Below, one piece after another: positions 10,500 through 21,621 of a DNA stretch of 64,000 nt (within the stretch, counting starts at the first letter, position 1; every line of letters starts with the position of its first letter). The position numbers and the translations under genes were made by a program. The notes beneath the pieces are model-generated. The model saw nothing but the letters and a program-made list of their open reading frames with translations. It was not told where the DNA came from and ran no database searches. The DNA is from Ramazzottius varieornatus. Lineage: Eukaryota > Tardigrada > Eutardigrada > Parachela > Ramazzottiidae. The stretch is from contig BDGG01000005.1 in assembly GCA_001949185.1 (NCBI GenBank), positions 434,001 to 498,000 of the forward strand, read 5' to 3'.

Positions 10500-13210
10500 A
10501 TGACGCCAACCGGTGGAGAGGCGACTGTAGATGCTCCTGATGTGTCTTCTGTCAACGCTGATGTATCCGTGAACTTCCAAAGCCATGATAGGATACCAGA
10601 ACACGTGGTTGAAAGTCTGATCAGGCTTGTATGGAAGACGAGGGAAATCGCCCGAGACAACTTGTTCGGCTGGTCTCAAGGTAAGAACTGACTCTACGGT
10701 CTACTACCTCCTCTCCAGCTGGATTAATCCGACGTGTCATTTCGGTTTATCGTTTAATACTCTTGTAGGATTCACCTTCAGCAGCGCTGAACCTACAGCG
10801 CTCATCCAGCTCCATGGAGGACCATGTGCCGTCATCGCTCCTGTTCAGGCCTACCTGTTGAAAAATGCGATTTATACCTCACCGAATTCTAACGCGGACC
10901 CGAGATGGCGAGAAAAAAATGGTAAGCAGATTCATTCATAGCATTGTTGATGGTATGATAGATGGTTTCAACTGGTTTAGATTATTCCAAGACAATAAAA
11001 TTACTGTTTTTCCTTTCAGGAAACGAAGTTCTCCAGGCCACCTTTCTGGAATTATTTTCCTTGCTCGACGTTAGTCACTTCACCCTCGTGCTTCCTTTTG
11101 GGAATCCAGCAAAGAGAAACGCCGATGCTATGGTACATGACGCGCCGGAAAATCCTGACTCGTTTGAACGTGATTTTCATTTGAACCTCAGGTTAGTGAA
11201 ACCGTTGGTTCTTCATGTCAAGTACCAACGCTGCCCGTCAAACTTTCCCGTCTGTTGCAGGATACAGAAGTTTTCTTCGCTAAACCAACTACAGAAGTTC
11301 CTGACCGACCATCCCACTCTCTTTTCTTCTTCCTTTGGCATTTTGCGGTTTCTTTATTCATTAATTCTTAGCAAGGTAAGAAGATAACTAAACTGGTATT
11401 TGGCGATGACGTCGGTCGCCGACTGTACGAGTTCCGGAAACGAACATCTGCCAGAATTGTATCAGGGTCAGCCGGGATCTCGCTAGAACGAGAGTTTTGC
11501 TGTCGAGCTTGGCATCGGTTTCATGCTGCGATTTGTGTGTTGGAGCAGACGTTATTGTCATTCGTCAATGATGATTTTCCGCGTATGGACGTCGTAAAAG
11601 CTGACGTCATCGCGGAAGTCAAATCCTCTCGCTTTTGATTCTTATAAGCAGGGTGGTCTGATTTCCATAACCGGAAGTATGTTTTAGACAATTCAAAAGA
11701 TAGAAGATGATCTGGAAGATCCATCGGAGCCTTTAATTGACGCAGCACATGGTCATGGCAAGTAAGTACTGCGCCTGAGCGTTATAGTCCAGTGTCCACA
11801 CTCTCTGAACTCATGTTTTGTTTTCCAGTCAACCGTTAACCAACTTGATCATAACCGGAAGAGCAGTTAACAATGTATGGGACGACGTCAAGGAATTCGG
11901 TGGGCTGCGTGAGTAATATCGCATATGTATTTCAGAAAATACTTGGTAATTCTGAACTGTTCAGTTTTACACGACGCCCTCTATAGGTTTACAAGGAATA
12001 CACTTCCGCCCAGCTGTGGGGTACCTCAGTTTGCTGGAAAACATGCGATACGTTGAAGTGGGTCGTTCCTTTTCTAGTTTTCTAGAATAACTGGATGCTT
12101 CACATACACTTAATAACTTCGTTTTTGTGATCAGGTCGGATTTTATCTGAAATGCCCTCAGTATCCCAGTAAGTTGTACCGTATGGCTTACTTCCGCGGT
12201 CATGCCTACGATCCGTGTTCACTACATTAACTACTTCTTGCTGTAGTTTGGCTTCTGGGCAGCGAGACGCACCTCAGCATAATCTTTGCCCTGGTAGGGA
12301 GAGTTCGAGGGTCTGAAGCAGTACTGTAATGCTCCATGAACTTCCCGAAACACGTCATCATACGCGAACAGTTGAACACCGGTCCGAAAATTTCGCCGTA
12401 CCAACACCCTAAGGGATGTTTCACGCGTATGATGACGTGCTTCGCGAAGTTGATGAAGCATCACAGTATAAAAGGGCCTCGACGCTATTATGGAGAGTTT
12501 TCCTACTTTAGATACCTTCATTAGTCACTTCGGAAGCAGAAGAAGCGGCTGCGATAAGAGTATTCAAGCAATATGACGAACACGGTAAGTGTTCAACAGG
12601 CTAGCCGATTCTGCTTCTACAAATATTTCTGTTTGCGTGTATCCATATCTGGCAGTTTTGTAGGTAGTGGGTTTATCGATACCGGAAAGCTGAAGGACGT
12701 CCTCACCCAACTGGACCTGTTTCGAGAAGATGACTAGTAGGGATGTTTGTTTATCGGATTTTGTGATGTGATTCCTCTGATGAGTGTTTTCATTCCCAGC
12801 GTCAAGTCGTTGCAAGACAAGCTAGACAAAGATAATCTGGGCCTGATACTGAGGTCAGATTTCCTATCCGAGTTCTTCCCGCACACCAACAAGTTTAACA
12901 ACTCCAAGCCCTTCTCTGTCTATCATTATAACGGCCTGCTACGCAATGGAGATACCCCGGTTTGTAGTGTTTATTTGCAAGCGCCATACTCTTCTTTGTA
13001 TTGCGTCTCACGTTTGTCTTTTGCTAGGTGAAGTATCATCATGGACGAGCGACAATACTCGAAGTGGATGTGGACCTGCAGATAATCGACATACCCGAAG
13101 ACTGCGGCAACGGCATCGACTCCGACTCTGCCATAGTCCGATGTCTACGTACCAAGTACCCTAGGGTGCAAATCGTCTGGGATGATAACAAAATCCCATC
13201 GATAAATTAA
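10500..13210 (+). CDS. MINDY3: MINDY3 (FAM188A/CARP) deubiquitinase
   Basis: MINDY proteins are cysteine deubiquitinases that prefer K48-linked chains. Thirteen exons: 10500-10680, 10769-10921, 11020-11191, 11261-11375, 11688-11761, 11829-11908, 11987-12057, 12135-12168, 12247-12293, 12512-12584, 12664-12736, 12800-12959 and 13028-13210. All phases close, giving 471 aa (human 445). The catalytic loop LIQLHGGPCAVIAPVQ has Gln74 and Cys80, and the catalytic His is in GSETHLSIIF (His302). VFKQYDEHGSGFIDTGKL matches the EF-hand-like insert of MINDY3, and SVYHYNGL and RCLRTKYPRVQIVW match the family's C-terminus. The first in-frame ATG after a stop is at 10500; an extra upstream exon is possible. 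Intron 9 carries a family B MITE. Confidence 0.95.
12324..12466. repeat. TA-flanked palindromic MITE (family B), copy 1
   Basis: The 143-bp element begins CTGTAATGCTCCATGAACTT and ends with the inverse, ATGAAGCATCACAG. It is flanked by TA on both sides (12322-12323 and 12467-12468). The arms extend inward to about CGTCATCATACGCG. TA duplication and terminal repeats point to a Tc1/mariner-type non-autonomous element. It lies in intron 9 of MINDY3. Confidence 0.75.
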
Positions 13211-13913
13211 AATTTCATGTTGAGTAAGTTTTAGTTTTCTGTTTGCGTTTTATGTACAGTGTGAAGTACGTTTTAAAAAATTATGTTCGGACATCGGCGA
13301 TAACTTGAGCATGATCGGTTCTCCAAGCGGCGCACACTTTCAGCCAATATTAGCAGGAGCGTGCGCCAATGAATCTGACGATCCTGTTCCGTTCATTTGC
13401 CGACATCGGAGTTGTCGAATAGACTTTGAGAGCGACTCAGTTTTATGCTGGATTGGCGATGGCAAGCATCCCACGTTCACGCCTGTGGCGTTGCAATAAA
13501 GGGTTCCACCTAGATGCCAATCATGCCCATTGGTTCAAGGGGATGATATCGGATTGCCGATTGACTTGATCCATAGATAGTGAGGAGCGTAGTCATTACT
13601 CATGCTCGTATGCCTTCTTGAGCCTGTACGCGCACCAGTTACGTGCTCCTTGTCGAGGAAGGGGAGTCCGCGCCAGTATTTAATGGCTGCGAACTAGGAA
13701 ACAGCCGAAGATGGGCATTTTGTTTGCCATGAAGCTTACGATCTGAGTGCGTGGTTTTTTCTAAATTTACTGTCTGCGTTTTGCCCCAGTGCCTCGAAAT
13801 CAGCCAGTAAAATGAACGAAACCTAGGAACGTTCGCGCTTTTTTTTCTCGTTCGGACTTGGGTTGTGACCCAAGAGTCTGTTCTTTTTTTTGGTTGCACC
13901 TAAACTGGGTGGC
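13211..13913. other. Intergenic region between MINDY3 and S1 protease
   Basis: This holds the presumed 3' UTR of MINDY3, one family A repeat (13286-13410), and then sequence upstream of the protease start. I see no coding frame with support. Confidence 0.6.
13286..13410. repeat. MITE-like repeat family A, copy 4
   Basis: Core CAAGCGGCGCACACTTTC facing GAGCGTGCGCCAAT. The right end TTCATTTGCCGACATCGG matches the copy near 3391. This is the only copy outside an intron in the window. Confidence 0.65.
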
Positions 13914-16377
13914 ATGGAGCGATGTTTTCGGATATTTCTGCAAGTGCTGTACTTACTGCTTTCAGAACAATGGGTGGGTCCTTGAGTCTTGCCGTCAGAC
14001 TGTTACCATTTGACCGTCATACGAATGGTTCTTCACACTTCTTATTTTTATAGATTCGCACAGACGCAATACCGGAAAGGAACTGGCAAGCGTCTCGCAT
14101 CATCTTGGCTGATGAGTCCGGGGAACCCATTCGGCCTTCCATGGACGACGCGGAAGCATTTGGAGAAGTTCCGGGTTCGGGAGAAGAATCGCTGGAGGCA
14201 CCATTCTTCACAGCATTCAATCCGCCGGTCAATCATGAGAAGACAATTGAACTGGCACGAGCGGATAACCTTCAAGACTTCACGGTCAAGAGAAGCCTCA
14301 AAACCACCTACGGACAGTCAAATTCGAGGTCTCCTCAGAGCAAAGCCAAATCAAGTAAGTTTTTCGAACTGGCTCAGCTTGACGTTTCCAAAACCAGCCT
14401 AGAATTGAAAGCTTGATTTCTTCGACAGTTTCTCGAATTTTCTCATTTCTTTAGCTGAAACTATTACGTGTCTTGATAGTAACAGATCAGATAGTACTTT
14501 CTACCTTGGAGCAGTAGTACAGTACTTTCGCTCGACCGCATTTCGTTCTCTGAAACTCGTCCTGCAGTTAAGAGCGAAACATGAATATTTGATGATGTTA
14601 ACCTTTCCTTCGTCATTACAGAATATTCCAGATGGATGAACGATGTGCTAGCGGCTCGTGGTGTTGCCAGTACCCGCTACCAAGTGGGACAGAAAAAAGA
14701 GTATGAAGCTTCTCATAAAGGTAGCCTCTTTTCCCTACAACAACTCTAAAATTCCCTGTATGCGCATCGCGAATTTGGCATTTCGAGACCATTCGTTTTA
14801 CACGTACTAATAGCTCCAGACTACGTAAGAACACGCATGATCCCACCGGAGCATGTTTCACAGTCGTCTGGGTGCTTTACACTACAATGAGCTTAAACAG
14901 CAACAAACGCGGCGCTTACGTAGTTTGTTTGCCCATCAGTTTTGTGGGTTATTGAAGTTGGTTCTGGATATTTGCAGACAATTTCCAGTGCGGTGTACAA
15001 AAGGTCGCGCCGAACGACAGGTGGAACCCTCGCGGTGACGTCATGCCGGCTGTCGACAAAAGGCGAGTTGAAGCGCGCCGCCACAGCTGGCCTTGGCAGG
15101 TTGACATTTTCTTCTGGTAAGTTAGGTCTACTCGTACCTCCTCGGCTTCTGTCATTAGCCATCTTTCCCATCGTTCACGCTACTGTGCATTCCTAGAAGA
15201 ACCCGTTTACCTTTTTCTGTGTGTCCCAGGCGGGTAACTAATGACACTGCCGTGCGCGTCCATCTTTGTGGGGGAACATTGATTGACAGATGGCATGTCG
15301 TGACCGCAGCGCACTGCAACATCATCCGAACGCAAAACTTTGCACTGGGGTCGGTTCCTTGAAATACGTGGACTGAACCTTCTCACCTCATCTTGTATCT
15401 CAATAACAATGTTGATTAATCGTTGCACCGTTCTCATTAGACGACCAAAGAGTTATTACGTCCGTGTGGGGCAGCACTTCCGGTCCGCTGAGAAAGATAC
15501 CGTGCAGACAATTCGCGTGGAGAAGTTCATCGATCACCCACTGTATAATGATTCAGGTACGTCATTCACTTGTCCAAGCATTGTTCTGAGCGGTTATTCA
15601 GTTTGATATACTGTGACCCAGCATTATTTATAGTCTCCGAAGGAGATCAACAAATCAAGTTCTTTCTCTTCAACGATATTGCGTTTCTACGCCTTGATCG
15701 TCCTGTCGAGCTGAGGTTCGGTATTGCTTACGATGTAATTTCGAGACTGTTATTTACAACTACTCTCTTCGTAGTGATGAAGTTCATCCCATCTGCCTGG
15801 ACTTGACAGGTGGCCCGTCCTTCGGACCGGGATCCACATGTTACGCCACTGGGTGGAGCCTCGATGAGTTTGACTACCAGAAATGGATAAAAGGTGTGTC
15901 AAGAAACTTGATATTACTCAGAAACCTTTCAGCATCACTGCGGTGACGTTAATGATATTTCTTTACAGGAGAGTACTCCGAAGTTCTGAACGAGAGCAAA
16001 TCGAAAATTGCGAAGGACTCTTTCTGCGCCAAGCATCATTCCGGATACAACCCGGATGTTACTTTGTGCACAAAGTACTACCCGGGACATTACTCCTGTC
16101 ACGGTGACAGCGGAGGTAATTCGTAGTTCGGGTATCACGATGGTATCAGGATATGTGGTGGGTTTTGCTGTCAGGATACAGCAGTTCGTGTTTAGGTCCG
16201 CTGCAGTGCGAACGGGATGGACGGTTCTATCTCGTCGGTATTGTTAGCTACGATGTAGCGACCTCCTGTCGTACGACAGGGATGACTTACTTCACAAAAA
16301 TACGCGGAGTGCAGAACTGGCTGCAGACAATGGTTGAGAAATCATTCTTAGAAGTTACTGATGGGCAGTTGCGATAG
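13914..16377 (+). CDS. Secreted S1-family serine protease with noncanonical activation site
   Basis: Eleven exons: 13914-13973, 14054-14354, 14622-14720, 14814-14824, 14989-15116, 15230-15349, 15441-15556, 15634-15715, 15775-15893, 15969-16115 and 16196-16377. Phases close to 454 aa. Residues 1-20 (MERCFRIFLQVLYLLLSEQW) look like a signal peptide. Residues ~21-160 form an unrecognised pro-region without a clear clip or CUB domain. The chymotrypsin-like domain follows: SWPWQV, TAAHC (His228), NDIAFLRL (Asp293), CHGDSGG (Ser393) and a C-terminal NWLQTMV helix. By alignment of SWPWQV, positions 16-19 read DKRR rather than IVGG. The residue at position 189 (bottom of the S1 pocket) is Tyr, neither Asp (trypsin) nor Ser (chymotrypsin). 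Exon 4 is an 11-nt microexon and is the least certain part. Confidence 0.85.
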
Positions 16378-16882
16378 CGTTTGCCTGCGAAACTATCATC
16401 ACAAGTACCCGCTGAAGTTATCGCTCCCATAACCCGTGTTCTTTGAACGCATCCGATACTACTTTTCAGTACTCGTATAGCATTTTGATATGGTTTCTGT
16501 GGAACTGAAACTGCTAAAGCTGCTGGCTGGTTGGCTGACTGATTAAACACAAAAAAATACACTAATTGAATAGGATAAAATTACAAGTGGAGTCTTACGG
16601 TGCGATTTATTGACAAGGATTATTTCGGTTGCGGATTTCGCTTCTTCGTACCGGTAGAAAAGTCCTCAATACGTCGATGTACTGGTTCGCGACACTCGTG
16701 TGAAAATCCCCGCAGTAAAGATTACACAAAGTTTCACCAAAACACCAACTGTCCGTTGCAGAACCTGCAAGGTAACTTCTGAATGTTGCAGCGTTGAGAA
16801 TGTAGTTTTTTCCTGACCTCTGCACTTCGAAAGAGCACTTCCGGTTCCCGGCTGACATGCTAACGGGCGTGAATGCTCTGTC

Positions 16883-17665
16883 ATGAGATATGTCATGTTA
16901 GATAGGTGTGTCATGTCGACACTACGTCCGGGGACAATCAAAGATTTTGATTTGGACGATCTTGCTTCCGATTTCTTCCTAGAGTTTAGAACTTCAGAGT
17001 TTAGACCACTTCGTTCCTGTTTTCATGGCGCTGATGACAGAATGCTCCACGCAGTATGGAACGCATGCAAGTTTGTTGGAGTAGCCATACCCGTCTCGAT
17101 AACGTTCCTGGACAATGTGGGATCAGTCGCGCGCGTGCATGGATCGTCGATGTGGCCGACTCTCAACGGAGAGCGTTCAAACAGTCCGGACTATGTCTGG
17201 CTCAACTCCTTCGCCACCAGGAATTTCACAGTCGAGCGAGGAGATATCATCGCATTCACTTCCCCTACCGACCCCAACAGAGTTCTCATCAAGCGCGTAG
17301 TTGGATTGGAAGGCGACATCGTACAGTCTTCTTCTACGCGATATAGCAACCTCCGGATACGGCAGGGCTTCGTCTGGATGGAAGGCGACAACAAGGACAA
17401 GTCGATGGACAGCAATACTTTCGGACCAGTACCTCGTGGACTGGTACTGGGGAAAGCTTCACTGATAATATGGCCTCCCGCACGCTTCCGACGGTTAAAG
17501 ACGGAAGCAGATCGGTCATACCCGTCCGTCCTGGTGGAAAACGGATTCGCCACTACGAAGAACCAGCCCGCCTTTACTTCACCCAAGATATCTCCAACTT
17601 CCCCGAGTGATGTACCAACTGGTGTCTTTGCTTCTGACGATTCTGCTGATGGAATTAAAACGTAA
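16883..17665 (+). CDS. IMMP2L: Mitochondrial inner membrane protease subunit 2
   Basis: IMP2 is a signal-peptidase-like serine protease of the mitochondrial inner membrane that cleaves sorting signals of intermembrane-space proteins. This is a single exon of 260 codons. GSSMWPTLN carries the catalytic Ser (Ser89 from the first ATG) and LIKRVVGLEGD carries the general-base Lys (Lys137). VWMEGDN, DSNTFGPVPRGLVLGKA and WPPARF are further S26 family blocks. The N-terminal ~60 residues and the C-terminal ~50 residues extend beyond the human protein (175 aa). The true start could therefore be 16883, 16913 (MSTLRPG) or 17042 (MLHAVWNACKF), the last being closest to the usual length. The gene lacks introns, unlike its neighbours. 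Confidence 0.93.
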   Translation: MRYVMLDRCVMSTLRPGTIKDFDLDDLASDFFLEFRTSEFRPLRSCFHGADDRMLHAVWNACKFVGVAIPVSITFLDNVGSVARVHGSSMWPTLNGERSNSPDYVWLNSFATRNFTVERGDIIAFTSPTDPNRVLIKRVVGLEGDIVQSSSTRYSNLRIRQGFVWMEGDNKDKSMDSNTFGPVPRGLVLGKASLIIWPPARFRRLKTEADRSYPSVLVENGFATTKNQPAFTSPKISPTSPSDVPTGVFASDDSADGIKT

Positions 17666-17980
17666 AGCCGGTACGGAATTTTGTCTTTATTTTGCCACTT
17701 GGACAGTTTTCATTTTTGAACTTTCTGTGATAGAAAACACGGGCTATGTTGTGTGCCAACAGGAGTAATAAAACGAAGAAAACGAGGAGGTACTTCCGGT
17801 GACACTGTAAAAATTCCAGCGACGAAGAGAGAAAGAGCACCTGAACACTGCAGCGAATTACTGGCTGTTAACTTACGTTAGGTTCTACATACGACTCCCT
17901 GAAGCACCAATCCAGAAATCTGCGGAAAGTCCGAACTCGGTCTGGTGGCTCGGCGGAAGGGTACATTTCGAGTACGAGAG

Positions 17981-19702
17981 TCAAGGATGGAAGATAAAAT
18001 GGACAATAATGGAGGCGTGGAAATGCTGCGTGTCGTACTTGGCGATAACTCTTCTGTCGGTGACGGGGTCCCACAGCTGCCGCGTTGAGACGATTACGTC
18101 TTGGGATGTCTTTGGGATCACTGTTACGAAGTACCCATATTTGTACCTGAAAAGATACTGGTCAGTTTGAATACTATGCAGTAACATATTTACTATAACT
18201 CTGCGGCTTGGCTTTGTAGGTCCGCTGTAAGGGCGTTTCAAGCGAGGACCTTACGGCATACCGTAGGAAGTTCAAAGTTGAAAGAGTGGATGCAACATCC
18301 TCGCAAAGAATTTGAGATAACAGCCTCAGTTTCGAGGACTTGGCATCGCCGAGCCTGGTTATCCGGTAATGTAATATCCCTTTTAGAATTTTCTCCAGCA
18401 CAGAGGTCCGAATTTTACAATCGGGAGTAGTTCGATAGCTGGGTAAAATGTCCCATGCAGCCTGGAATATCCAGCAAGAATAAACATTGATCAAGCTCGG
18501 CAAGATTTTGACTACCAACATACCGCTTCATTGAGCTTATCTTCATCCTCCATTTTGAACATTTTAGCAACCGGTTCTTTATCATCTTGATAACTTTTGA
18601 TATATCTTTTCAGGATAGCGGGTACTTCATCCTCCTTGTCGGCGCCCTCAGGTATGGTATAAATCTCGTACGGTTCCATGTCGGATTGTACTTCCGGGTC
18701 CTGCAGAAGGAGGGGATGAAAATCGGACGGAGGTGCAATTGATCTACTTCCATCCTCATAGTCAGGTCCCGGAAACCGGTCTTCACCTTCGCCCTCGGGA
18801 GCTCGTGTCTCTCCAGTCGGCTTCTCCTCCACACGCGTTCCCGGTGCTGTTCGAGAAGACCTGGACGATGGCAGAATCTGATTTGGTTCAGTTTGAGGTA
18901 CGGTCGTACTTTCGGGAGGTAGATCTTGTGGCGGGACAATAGTACCGATCAACGGAGCTTCGGCTAACTTTTGCGCATGTTCGACTATCTTTATCGATGT
19001 ACCACTGAGCAGTTCTTTCAGTTGTAACTGACCAATTGCTGGTTGTTTTTCCAGGATAGCAGTGCCTTCCGGCTCGCCTGTCTCATCAGCATCGGCAAGT
19101 GCAGTCTGAACGGAGTAATCCACTTCGGTCAATACTTCGCTCGTGACAGATCTAGCGCTGTCCAAATTACCTCCTTCGGGTCCTGGGTGTTGTTCGGCGT
19201 TACTCGCAGGGCTGTCCTTTGCGTTCTGTTTTTGACCGTCACCCAACAGAAAATCCACGGCGCTCTTGTCATCTTCCACGTTAACTTCGTTCTCTCTTAT
19301 TTCGATGTTGTCAGGGTTTGTTGTTGTTTCAGGAGTTGTTTCGGCGAGCATAGGAGGTGCGTCAGTGGGCTCAGGAAGTGGTACTTCTCCAGTAGCGACT
19401 TGCGAGTTCGGAGGTGGCCCATCAGTAGAACCGTTATTTGCAGCATCGCCGCCAGTTACGGGTTCCTGCACTTTAGAAGCCCCGAACGTTGTTTCGGTGG
19501 GCGCAGGTAAGACCGCACCATCAGTGGGTTCAGCAGCATTGGTTACATCAGCTGGGACAGCCACGGCGGCGACAGGGAGAGCCGTTTCCGTGGCCGCCGG
19601 CGGGGGAGCATCAGTTGGAGAAGCTTCTGTCGGCTGAGCATCGACCGGCTGGACGTCAGGCAACACGGTAGGGTCTTCGACTGGTTTCTCCGGTTCCGCC
19701 AT
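17981..19702 (-). CDS. Tctex1-domain dynein light chain-like protein with long disordered N-terminus
   Basis: Three exons on the minus strand: 19702-18524, 18461-18262 and 18146-17981. Phases close to 514 aa. Residues 1-~390 are low complexity, rich in Pro, Thr, Ala, Glu and Asp (MAEPEKPVEDP onwards) and probably disordered. The last ~125 residues form a Tctex1 fold: KIRTSVLEKILKGIL, then a helix ending LNFLRYKYGYFVTVIP, then TRQLWDPVTDRRV and a final strand ASIIVHFIFHP. Tctex1 proteins are light chains of cytoplasmic or axonemal dynein or their regulators. The RQLWDP motif is the family's hallmark. Most members are only 110-250 aa, so the N-terminal extension is unusual. Which paralogue it is (DYNLT/TCTEX1D) cannot be told by eye. 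An ATG in KMAEPEKP gives the start. Confidence 0.85.
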
Positions 19703-19961
19703 TTTGATACAGATCAACGATGCAGAGTGTTCGGAAGTATGTTAGACGGACCTCGACTTAAAGGCGTATAGCACTGTCATGGAAACTTTTTCCTGGTTCG
19801 ATCATCGGTTAACGGCGACCGATCGTGCGTTTCACGCAAGGGAAGCGATACTGCTGTCCGAACATCCCAATTACGTTGAGATACCTGAACGGAAATCACT
19901 CACAGTACTTAATTCATTTCTAATGTTGAGTGTTGTTACACTTTAATGTTATTTTTTTAGA

Positions 19962-20618
19962 CTATGGAATGATCTTCTTGGACCGGAAGTAGTTCTTGAG
20001 ATACAACACTTGCCAAACATTAACCGCTAATAAAGCAACCATTCCCACCACCGACAGGGTCAGAAACAAAGAACTGGTAGCGATGTGTGCGAAGCGGACT
20101 TTCGTCATGGTATTGTCGTTTTCGTTCATCTGAGCCACTATGACGTCGGAGAACTCTTTCACCAGGAGAATATGATTTTCTACGTGCGACAAGTTGGTCT
20201 TCCGCCACTCCCTTTCCATGCGACGCATTCGGCTATCCATGTCCATGGTATTGATGATCGACAAATTCACCGTTTGCTTAGCCGCATCAGGTTTCAAGTT
20301 CCTCCGCAGACTGTCGTTGGCAAACCTACTTTCGAAACACACAGTGAATCGATCGTTGTGATCCACGACGAAAGTAAACTTTCCCTGAGTCGCCGATAGT
20401 TTCTGGTATACGATGTACTCTTCTTTGTCGTTAATTTTCAGGTCGACTTGCATAGCAGCTTTTGTCTCTTCGGATGGTGTAATGTTGTAAGCTCCTGCAA
20501 TGATAACTTGGGCGGCCACGTCGTCCGAGAGACATCGTGGATGACCAGGAAGCAAATAAAACTGGATTCCAGATGCACATTTGCAGGCTAGGGCGAAGAA
20601 AATCCACAAAGGAAACAT
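19962..20618 (-). CDS. TMED10: p24-family cargo receptor, TMED10-like
   Basis: p24 proteins cycle between ER and Golgi in COPI/COPII vesicles and help sort GPI-anchored and other cargo. This is a single exon of 218 aa from the ATG at 20618. MFPLWIFFALACKCASG is a signal peptide, followed at once by the GOLD domain (IQFYLLPGHPRCLSDDV, with FTVCFES at the second Cys). A coiled-coil stalk (MRRMEREWRKTNLS) and one transmembrane helix (SLFLTLSVVGMVALLAVNVW) follow. The cytosolic tail QVLYLKNYFRSKKIIP carries the aromatic and dilysine-type signals of the delta class. An in-frame upstream start near 20705 would place 29 residues before the signal peptide and is less likely. Intronless. Confidence 0.93.
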   Translation of the reverse strand: MFPLWIFFALACKCASGIQFYLLPGHPRCLSDDVAAQVIIAGAYNITPSEETKAAMQVDLKINDKEEYIVYQKLSATQGKFTFVVDHNDRFTVCFESRFANDSLRRNLKPDAAKQTVNLSIINTMDMDSRMRRMEREWRKTNLSHVENHILLVKEFSDVIVAQMNENDNTMTKVRFAHIATSSLFLTLSVVGMVALLAVNVWQVLYLKNYFRSKKIIP

Positions 20619-21111
20619 TTTGCCATTGACAATGTCCACGGGGACTAGACAACCACAGGCAATGCTCTTTTTCTTAGGATTCGAAAGAGCTGAGAGTCTG
20701 TACATTGAGAATCACGTTTTATTGCACCGATCCCGAAATTCGAAAACTGCCTGGGAGCTAGCACTGGGCTTCCACTTCCGGGTGGGACCTGTTGTAATAA
20801 ATGTGTGACTCATGCGTCCCCAGCTGACATCGATTGGCTTGGTGGAACGCTCCCAAAAACTTCGTTTCTGTGTAGCGTGGTTAGTCACGTCAGTCAAATC
20901 AAAAGGGCTACATGCCCGAATGTCGTTTGGAATAGCTTTGACTGGTGGTTTTCTTAAAGACTTAGCCAAATATCAGAATCGCGGGACGGTCTGCCAAAAC
21001 GAAGCGGATGAGCGTACTTTGGGCCGTCGTATGTGTATACTAAAAAATCCCCCGTCCAACGCTGGTTTGGAATGTTAATTTTGGATAAGGGGGCGAAGTT
21101 GGAAAATTGGA
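20619..21111. other. Upstream region of TMED10
   Basis: Presumed promoter and 5' UTR of the p24 gene. A short minus-strand frame here has no ATG, and I could not link it to a gene. Confidence 0.4.
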
Positions 21112-21351
21112 TTAGAATTCCCGTTGTTGCTCTTTGCCATTTTTCAAGTTCTGAGATTTCAGAACAACTTCACCTCGTCTGTTTTGTCTAGAATCGAAAA
21201 TCGAAGCTTCGCTGGAACAGTGGATCGAGTTCAGAGTTACTGGGCTCCAACACCTAAGGATCTGGAAGCCATCTGACGGACCGGGACCGGATTTGCGAGG
21301 CATATCTTCGACGGAAATCACACCCTCCTGCTCCGCCTTATCTCCCGACAT
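21112..21351 (-). CDS. Small hypothetical protein, 79 aa
   Basis: An ATG-started frame, MSGDKAEQEGVISVEDMPRK onward to QQREF. The first ~30 residues are acidic and polar; the rest is polar, with one Trp and two Cys. No domain is recognised. It stands alone between TMED10 and intersectin, divergent from the latter, with its start 270 bp from the intersectin ATG. It may be the first coding exon of a longer minus-strand gene, because GT donors occur after residues 33 and 61, or it may be chance. The evidence is only an open frame with an ATG. Confidence 0.25.
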   Translation of the reverse strand: MSGDKAEQEGVISVEDMPRKSGPGPSDGFQILRCWSPVTLNSIHCSSEASIFDSRQNRRGEVVLKSQNLKNGKEQQREF

Positions 21352-21621
21352 CCCACTTTACAAATCTCTGCTATGTGAACAGTGTAAACGGTAAACCTCT
21401 TGATCTACGACGATTGATGACTCTAATAAGAATGGACAGTATTTTCTCACCGTAAGTATTCGTGGAACGTGTCGTATAATTCCTTACCATCACTGTGAGC
21501 GAATAATTAACTTCGTGTACTCTTTCAGACATCCGAAATAGAAAAAAAGGCCTCTAACTCCTGGCTTGAATGCAAGGAAGCTTTTTAACCAGCTCAAGTT
21601 CTGCCAAGCATTCTGCACAGG

